Assembly: GCA_009786045.1 (NCBI GenBank)
Contig: WQTY01000031.1
Coordinates: forward strand, 5-11,320
DNA from: Pseudomonadota bacterium
Lineage (GTDB): Bacteria; Myxococcota_A; Bradymonadia; UBA4248
DNA length: 11,316 nt
Direction of reading: 5' to 3'
In this document: piece by piece, positions 1 to 3,779 of the stretch
Position numbering within the stretch: the first letter of the stretch is position 1
Layout: every line of letters starts with the position of its first letter
Notes under the pieces: model-generated
The model's database searches: none
What the model saw: the letters and a program-made list of their open reading frames with translations, nothing else
What the model was told of the DNA's origin: nothing
Translations under genes and position numbers: made by a program

Positions 1-112
1 GCGGCGTCGTTGTGGTCGGTCACGTACGAAGTACGCTCCCTTCCACGCCTCCTTGCTTCCTGGAATCTGCACCATTTCGACGCCGCGACAGGTCGTCAGC
101 GATAAGGCAGGT

Positions 113-142
113 GCGATAGCGGCACAGGGGGCGTGGCCCCCT
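113..142 (+). repeat. Palindromic module, copy 1 (linker plus GC hairpin)
   Basis: A linker CGATAGCGGC is followed two bases later by a perfect hairpin AGGGGGC-GTG-GCCCCCT (126-142). The 30 bases match the reverse complement of 3640-3669 at 27 positions, so this is a dispersed repeat and not a chance palindrome. One of the three differences falls in the hairpin loop and none in the arms. Nothing coding is credible in 1-215; a small hairpin CGTAC-GAA-GTACG at 23-35 is the only other structure there. Confidence 0.7.
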
Positions 143-172
143 CACAAAATTCCGCATGTTGGTCAAACATAT

Positions 173-198
173 GTAGGGGCGACCGTCCCTGGTCGCCC
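173..198. repeat. GTAGGGGCG-type hairpin repeat, copy 1
   Basis: GTAG is followed by a perfect 8-bp stem, GGGCGACC / GGTCGCCC, with a 6-base loop. The same leader and the same GGGCG...CGCCC frame recur at 11293-11316 with different inner stem bases that still pair. The hairpin begins 18 bases after the prmA stop codon on the prmA sense strand, so it could form the 3' end of that transcript, but no T-run follows it and a classical intrinsic terminator is not supported. Confidence 0.7.
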
Positions 199-215
199 GC
201 CTTACCGTCTGAATA

Positions 216-1139
216 TCATGGCCGAAGAAACGTTATCGAGCACCATTCGCCCAGGATTTCGTGGCCGATTTTTTCGAGTGTGATGCCTTCGAGGAAAGCT
301 GCTTCGACGTCTTCGCGCTCGGCTGCCAGCACGCCCGAGAGAACGAGTGTGCCGCCGGGTTTGCAGGCTGCTTTGAGGTCTTCTTTGAGTGCCCTGAGCA
401 CCGACGAGATGATGTTGGCGACGACGAGATCGTAGCGCGTTTCGATGTCCCAGATGTCGGTTTCATCGAAAGTTGCGTGGGAGTGGTTGGTGTCGGCGTT
501 TTCGCGGCTGACGTCGATGCAGACGGGATCGTTGTCGACGCCGTGTACTTCGGGGATGCCGAGGCACGCCCCGGCGATGGCCAGGACGCCGGAGCCGCAG
601 CCGACGTCGAGGAGGGAGGCGACGGTTTTTTGTTGTGTGAGTGTGTCGATGGCCCGAATGCAGAGCTGTGTGGTTTCGTGCAGTCCAGTGCCAAAGGCCA
701 TGCCTGGTTCGATGACGATGACATGGGTGCCGGGTGCGGGATCGAACTCGGACCATGGGGCGCGGATGGCGATGCGGGGCGAGACTTGGGCGGGCTTAAA
801 CCAACGCTTCCAGGCGTCTTTCCAGGTTTGATCGTCGAAGGATTCGAGGGTGATGTCGATGGCGACCGAGGCATTTCGGGCGATTTGGAGGATTTGGGCA
901 CGGGCATCTGCTGCCACTGCGCCCGCAGATTCATCAAAGTAGCTGAGGAGACGTTTTGTGCCGGGTTCGAGTTCGGCGCCATCGAGTGTTGTGCTGTCCT
1001 GCTCATGGATAGCAGCCGCGCCAAAGGCATAGAGCGCCGCATAGACGTCCTGGTCGAAGAAATAATGGCCGGGGTCATCATCGGGGTCGGCGGGCACGGC
1101 ATAAGTCATGGTGAGGCGAATCCAGCTTTCTTGAGTCAT
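216..1139 (-). CDS. prmA: Ribosomal protein L11 methyltransferase PrmA
   Basis: This cytoplasmic SAM-dependent enzyme trimethylates ribosomal protein L11. The 307 residues are close to the usual PrmA length. A substrate-recognition N-terminal region ends in the tryptophan-rich linker DDQTWKDAWKRWFKP (102-116). The PrmA signature GMAFGTGLHETTQLC lies at 146-160, the SAM-binding motif LLDVGCGSGVLAIA at 176-189, the acidic VDNDP at 201-205 and the catalytic-site VVANI at 239-243. The ATG at 1139 is supported by AGGA nine bases upstream. The gene follows dapB on the same strand after a 336-base repeat-filled gap, so it may have its own promoter or be read through from dapB; I could not pick a convincing promoter. 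Family assignment is firm. The role of L11 methylation is usually dispensable in other bacteria (known from the family). Confidence 0.95.
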   Translation of the reverse strand: MTQESWIRLTMTYAVPADPDDDPGHYFFDQDVYAALYAFGAAAIHEQDSTTLDGAELEPGTKRLLSYFDESAGAVAADARAQILQIARNASVAIDITLESFDDQTWKDAWKRWFKPAQVSPRIAIRAPWSEFDPAPGTHVIVIEPGMAFGTGLHETTQLCIRAIDTLTQQKTVASLLDVGCGSGVLAIAGACLGIPEVHGVDNDPVCIDVSRENADTNHSHATFDETDIWDIETRYDLVVANIISSVLRALKEDLKAACKPGGTLVLSGVLAAEREDVEAAFLEGITLEKIGHEILGEWCSITFLRP

Positions 1140-1168
1140 GGGTGCATTTCCTGTTCAGTTTTATTTTT

Positions 1169-1222
1169 GTGGGGGAACTCGTTCCCCCACACCCCCTGCG
1201 AAACTGCGTTTCGCTTGTGGGT
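1169..1222 (+). repeat. Composite double-hairpin repeat, copy A
   Basis: A T-rich stretch (1158-1168) leads into a perfect 10-bp hairpin GTGGGGGAAC-TC-GTTCCCCCAC (1169-1190). ACCCCCT and a second perfect hairpin GCGAAAC-TGC-GTTTCGC (1198-1214) follow, then TTGTGGGT. The closing TGTGGG (1216-1221) can also pair with CCCACA at 1186-1191, which is part of the first hairpin, so two alternative folds exist. The same layout recurs at 1414-1468 and 6519-6572 and in diverged form at 11171-11207. It lies in the antisense orientation just upstream of the prmA start. Confidence 0.85.
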
Positions 1223-1325
1223 AGAGGGCGAAGGGCTATTGTTCTTGGCGGCATGTCTTGGTTGGCGGACAGAAGAAATACTATCTGTTTGTAACCTGAA
1301 AACGCAATAAAGCATCATCGCCAGG

Positions 1326-1350
1326 GGGGCGTTGTGTGCGCGAACGCCCC
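1326..1350. repeat. GC-rich hairpin
   Basis: GGGGCGTT and AACGCCCC form a perfect 8-bp stem around a 9-base loop. The GGGGCGTT arm also occurs at 11235-11242 next to another hairpin, which suggests it belongs to the same repeat vocabulary. The T-run TTCTTTT begins seven bases after the stem on the plus strand, but no plus-strand gene ends here. Confidence 0.5.
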
Positions 1351-1413
1351 ACAGCGATTCTTTTGCCTGCAAGGCGAGGCATATGGCTATAAACGATAAC
1401 ATTTTGCCACTTC

Positions 1414-1468
1414 ACCCACAAGCAATGCGCAGCATTGCAGGGGGTGTGGGGGAGCAATGCTCCCCCAC
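1414..1468 (-). repeat. Composite double-hairpin repeat, copy B
   Basis: Read on the minus strand, T-rich sequence directly after the dapB stop codon leads into GTGGGGGAGC / GCTCCCCCAC (1446-1468), then the linker and the second hairpin GCAATGC-TGC-GCATTGC (1422-1438), then TTGTGGGTGAAGTGGC. Compared with copy A, both hairpins have changed bases on both arms so that pairing is kept. The repeat starts seven bases after the dapB stop, so it would lie at the 3' end of the dap transcript. The T-run precedes the hairpin instead of following it, so it is not a standard intrinsic terminator. Confidence 0.85.
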
Positions 1469-1475
1469 AAAAAAT

Positions 1476-2258
1476 CTAAGATAAAATATCGTCGACGATA
1501 TTGGCCATGCCGTAGAGGCCCGGGGGTTGTTGTGAGAGCCATGGCAGGATGCGCAGGGCGCCTTGGGCGAAGATTTCGCGGCTTTCGGCGGCATGTGCGA
1601 TTTCGAGTCTTTCGCTTGGGCCGAGCCACAGCACGCGGTGTTCACCTGCGACCGAGCCGCCTCTGACGGAGGCGATGCCGATGGCGTCGTCATCGCGCTT
1701 GGCGCGACAATCTGCGCGGCTGGTGACGAGTGTGCTGGGCCGCTGTGCTGCGGCGGAGCGCTGGTCGGCAATGGCGCGGGCAAGCGTCAGTGCCGTGCCG
1801 GAGGGGGCATCGATTTTGTGGCGGTGATGCGTTTCGACAATTTCGCAGTCCCAGTGGGCCAGTGCGGCGCCGGCAATGGCGCAGAGCCGTTCGAGGAGCG
1901 CCACGCCAAGCGATGTGTTGGAAGCCACAAAGACAGCCTGCTGACTCGAAAGCGCGGCCGCGCGCGCAAGCGAGGTTTCGTCCAGCCCAGTTGTCGCAAG
2001 AAGCCACGCGCATTTTCGATTTGCCACTTCGTCGATGACCTTGCCAAAGGCTTCGGGCGTGGAGAAGTCGACCAGAATGTCGAAGGGCGGGGCATCCCGG
2101 AGGTGCGCCAAAAGTGCAGGATGCAGGGCATCGTGTGCGGTAGTGTCGATTCGGGCGACCAGGTCAAAGCGATCGTCTTCGTTGAGACTGGCTGTCAGAA
2201 GGCGGCCCATGCGACCGGAAGCGCCCAGAAGTGCAACGCGTATCGGCGTGTGTGGCAT
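1476..2258 (-). CDS. dapB: 4-hydroxy-tetrahydrodipicolinate reductase DapB
   Basis: This enzyme reduces the DapA product with NAD(P)H, the second committed step of the diaminopimelate/lysine pathway; it acts in the cytoplasm as a tetramer (family knowledge). The 260 residues show the nucleotide-binding GASGRMG (12-18), DFSTPEA (64-70), ATTG (88-91), SNTSLGVALL (113-122), the catalytic EIVETHHRHKIDAPSGTA block (139-156, with H144, H145 and K148), RGGSVAGEH (199-207) and a typical C-terminal MANIVDDI. The reading frame stays open 168 bases further upstream, but that extension lies in dapA and has no family similarity. The ATG at 2258 overlaps the dapA stop as TGATG, indicating translational coupling. 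A composite palindromic repeat begins seven bases after the TAG stop. Confidence 0.95.
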   Translation of the reverse strand: MPHTPIRVALLGASGRMGRLLTASLNEDDRFDLVARIDTTAHDALHPALLAHLRDAPPFDILVDFSTPEAFGKVIDEVANRKCAWLLATTGLDETSLARAAALSSQQAVFVASNTSLGVALLERLCAIAGAALAHWDCEIVETHHRHKIDAPSGTALTLARAIADQRSAAAQRPSTLVTSRADCRAKRDDDAIGIASVRGGSVAGEHRVLWLGPSERLEIAHAAESREIFAQGALRILPWLSQQPPGLYGMANIVDDILS

Positions 2259-3163
2259 CAGACTATCTCGGCGAGCAGGTTGGCAAACGGCGCGCAGAGC
2301 GCGGCTTGTTGGGTGTCGGACATGGCGAAAAGGGGTGAGCGCAGGGCTTTTGGGTAAGCCATGGGGGTAGCGGCAAGCATGGCTTTGAGGGGAATGGGGG
2401 AGGTGTCGCTGAAGAGTGCCAGACAAAGCGGCAGCATGCGTTCATGCAGCGCGCGTGCCTCGTCATATTGCCCTTCGAGCGCTTTGGCGATGATATCGTG
2501 CATGAGGCGCGGCGCAACGTTCGCCACCACACTGATGGCGCCGATGCCGCCTACCGAAATAAAGGGAAGCGTCGTACCGTCGTCGCCCGAAAACATGAGA
2601 AAATCCTGGCCCGCGGCGCAGCGCGTCTGTGTGGCCACGACCATATCGGCCGTGGCATCCTTGATGCCGACAATGTTGTCGTGCGCGTTCAGGCGCCCAA
2701 GTGTTTCCGGCAGGCAGCGCGTGCCCGTTCGCCCGGGAACATTATAAAGGATCTGGGGCAGATCGACGGCATCGGCCACGGCCATGAAGTGGCGAAACTG
2801 CCCCTCCTGGTTGGGTTTATTGTAGTAAGGTGTGACCACCAAAAGCCCATCGGCCCCACCGGCCTTTGCTTCAAGTCCGTATGCGATGGTCGTTTTCGTG
2901 TCGTTTGTGCCAACGCCCGCGATGACAGGCACGCGGCCTGCTGCGGCAGAGAGGGTGGCTTCCAGAACTTTCGCACGTTCCGAAGTGCTCAGCGTTGCGG
3001 ATTCGCCCGTCGTGCCGCACGCCACAATGCCGTCAATCCCGTTGGCACATAAAAAGGCCACATGGCGCGAAAGCGCGTCGATACAAAGCTCACCGTTCTC
3101 ACCAAATGGCGTCGGTATGGCAGCCCATGCCCCGCGCCAGCCCAAATCGTTTTGCTTACTCAT
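2258..3163 (-). CDS. dapA: 4-hydroxy-tetrahydrodipicolinate synthase DapA
   Basis: DapA condenses pyruvate with aspartate semialdehyde through a Schiff base, the entry step to diaminopimelate and lysine. The protein is a complete TIM-barrel member of 301 residues. It carries GTTGES (50-55), the YNVPGRTG block with the proton-relay tyrosine at 140, the Schiff-base lysine in GIKDAT at K168, and GGIGAISV (205-212). I chose the ATG at 3163 because GGAG ends five bases before it. An in-frame ATG at 3175 would add four residues and has only a weak AGGCGG nine bases upstream, so it remains possible. The stop overlaps the dapB start by one base (TGATG). The small gene upstream ends 25 bases before this start, so all three are probably one transcript. 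Confidence 0.95.
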   Translation of the reverse strand: MSKQNDLGWRGAWAAIPTPFGENGELCIDALSRHVAFLCANGIDGIVACGTTGESATLSTSERAKVLEATLSAAAGRVPVIAGVGTNDTKTTIAYGLEAKAGGADGLLVVTPYYNKPNQEGQFRHFMAVADAVDLPQILYNVPGRTGTRCLPETLGRLNAHDNIVGIKDATADMVVATQTRCAAGQDFLMFSGDDGTTLPFISVGGIGAISVVANVAPRLMHDIIAKALEGQYDEARALHERMLPLCLALFSDTSPIPLKAMLAATPMAYPKALRSPLFAMSDTQQAALCAPFANLLAEIV

Positions 3164-3188
3164 GCCTTCTCCCATGTAAAAAATCCGC

Positions 3189-3488
3189 CTAGATCAAACC
3201 GCCAAGCGACATGGATGCCCAGGGGAGCTTGCCCGGGGTTACCGAAGAAACCCCATAGCAGCGGGCGATTTCCATCAAATCGGCCGCCCTCGACTTGCCC
3301 TTCAGACACGATGGCGTCAGCATCTCAACGTCAAAAAGACCGGCATTGCGGACATTGTGCTGAATCTGCGCCCACGATTCGCCGTCGACAATCCGAACGA
3401 TAACCTCGCAAACAGCATCGGCCTCTGCGGAATGCGCCCATTGCAGGAGCGCTGTCGAAAGTCCATCCTGAAGACGTGTCGGTATCAT
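3189..3488 (-). CDS. Unrecognised 99-residue protein, first gene of the dap operon
   Basis: I do not recognise this protein. The ATG at 3488 is preceded by GGGGAG with seven-base spacing, the best ribosome-binding site in the frame. Longer versions from an ATG at 3503 or a TTG at 3587 are less likely, and the TTG lies inside a candidate -35 box. The protein has no signal peptide or membrane span. Residues 27-85 (CEVIVRIVDGESW to SSVTPG) alternate strands and helices in a way that loosely recalls small ferredoxin-like domains such as subtilase propeptides; this is a weak impression only. It ends 25 bases before dapA on the same strand, so it is probably co-transcribed with dapA-dapB and could be a small regulator or an unrelated passenger. 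Confidence 0.65.
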   Translation of the reverse strand: MIPTRLQDGLSTALLQWAHSAEADAVCEVIVRIVDGESWAQIQHNVRNAGLFDVEMLTPSCLKGKSRAADLMEIARCYGVSSVTPGKLPWASMSLGGLI

Positions 3489-3560
3489 GGCAATACTCCC
3501 CATATGCCCAACGTTTCTTGCGTTTTGCTGTTCAAAGAACTTGCACGCAACGCGCGGCAG

Positions 3561-3587
3561 TCTATAAGTAATGATGGCGGTTTTCAA
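3561..3587 (-). promoter_or_regulatory. Candidate sigma-70-like promoter for the dap operon
   Basis: On the minus strand TTGAAA (3587-3582) is followed after 15 bases by TATAGA (3566-3561). The first box matches five of six consensus bases and the second four, but the spacing is short. It would give a leader of about 65 bases before the ATG at 3488. The position between the GC-rich hairpins and the first gene is sensible. This is a pattern match only. Confidence 0.3.
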
Positions 3588-3597
3588 GAAATTGCTC

Positions 3598-3615
3598 GGG
3601 GGAACGTGTTCCCCC
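3598..3615. repeat. GGGGGAAC hairpin, single-module relative of the composite repeat
   Basis: GGGGGAAC-GT-GTTCCCCC is a perfect 8-bp stem with a 2-base loop. It matches the first hairpin of copies A and C of the composite repeat, with the loop changed from TC to GT and without the flanking second hairpin. It is the first of four perfect hairpins within 123 bases. Confidence 0.7.
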
Positions 3616-3639
3616 CTACTGTGACGATTTTTTATCTGC

Positions 3640-3669
3640 AGGGGGCCGCGCCCCCTGCGCCGCTATCGG
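3640..3669 (-). repeat. Palindromic module, copy 2 (linker plus GC hairpin)
   Basis: The core is a perfect 9-bp hairpin GCAGGGGGC-CGC-GCCCCCTGC at 3638-3658. Together with the adjoining linker CGATAGCGGC it matches 113-142 in inverted orientation at 27 of 30 positions. Confidence 0.7.
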
Positions 3670-3700
3670 CCGCGTCGGCGGCCGATACGCGTCTACCCCC
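3664..3700 (-). repeat. TATCGGCCGC hairpin with conserved GGGGGTAG linker
   Basis: TATCGGCCGC-GTCG-GCGGCCGATA (3664-3687) is a perfect 10-bp stem. Its outer part and the neighbouring linker, read on the minus strand over 3700-3679, match 11272-11293 at 21 of 22 positions. The second copy lacks the other arm of this hairpin and joins a different hairpin instead, so the modules have been recombined. Confidence 0.7.
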
Positions 3701-3701
3701 T

Positions 3702-3720
3702 TTGCGGGGAAACCCCGCAA
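3702..3720. repeat. TTGCGGGG hairpin
   Basis: TTGCGGGG-AAA-CCCCGCAA is a perfect 8-bp stem. In the related array at 11241-11267 the corresponding place holds GCGGGGCC / GGCCCCGC with a longer loop, again preceded by GTT and followed by the GGGGGTAG linker. The hairpin ends 59 bases before the ATG of the large surface protein gene. Confidence 0.65.
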
Positions 3721-3779
3721 CGCCCCCCGAGTTCACCCTTTCCCACAAAACACCCTTCGAGGCATTGGGAGTGCAGTTT

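Larger units (their letters stand above)
1140..1475. other. Gene-free interval with two facing palindromic repeats
   Basis: The 336 bases between the prmA start and the dapB stop hold two copies of the composite repeat facing each other (1169-1222 on plus, 1414-1468 on minus) and a separate hairpin at 1326-1350. The 190 or so bases between the copies show no convincing gene. An open frame at 1136-1402 on the minus strand is rejected because both its ends are repeat sequence. Confidence 0.7.

Noticed and set aside
261..1310. 349-residue open frame on the plus strand
   Set aside because: It lies antisense to prmA, whose family motifs are unmistakable; long shadow frames are expected in GC-rich coding DNA.
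1136..1402. 88-residue open frame on the minus strand upstream of prmA
   Set aside because: It ends in the prmA start region and its C-terminal part (QGVWGNEFPHKNK) is simply a translation of the composite repeat; the same string appears in the open frame at 6468-6749.
1446..1475. Intrinsic terminator behind dapB
   Set aside because: The hairpin is strong, but the T-run precedes it on the dapB sense strand. The same order in copies A and C shows that the T-rich lead belongs to the repeat.
1563..2357. 264-residue open frame on the plus strand
   Set aside because: Antisense to dapB, with no recognisable protein features.
3357..3779. N-terminal extension of the surface protein
   Set aside because: The frame is open, but it crosses four GC-rich hairpins and the small gene on the other strand. 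A signal peptide and a ribosome-binding site mark the start at 3780.
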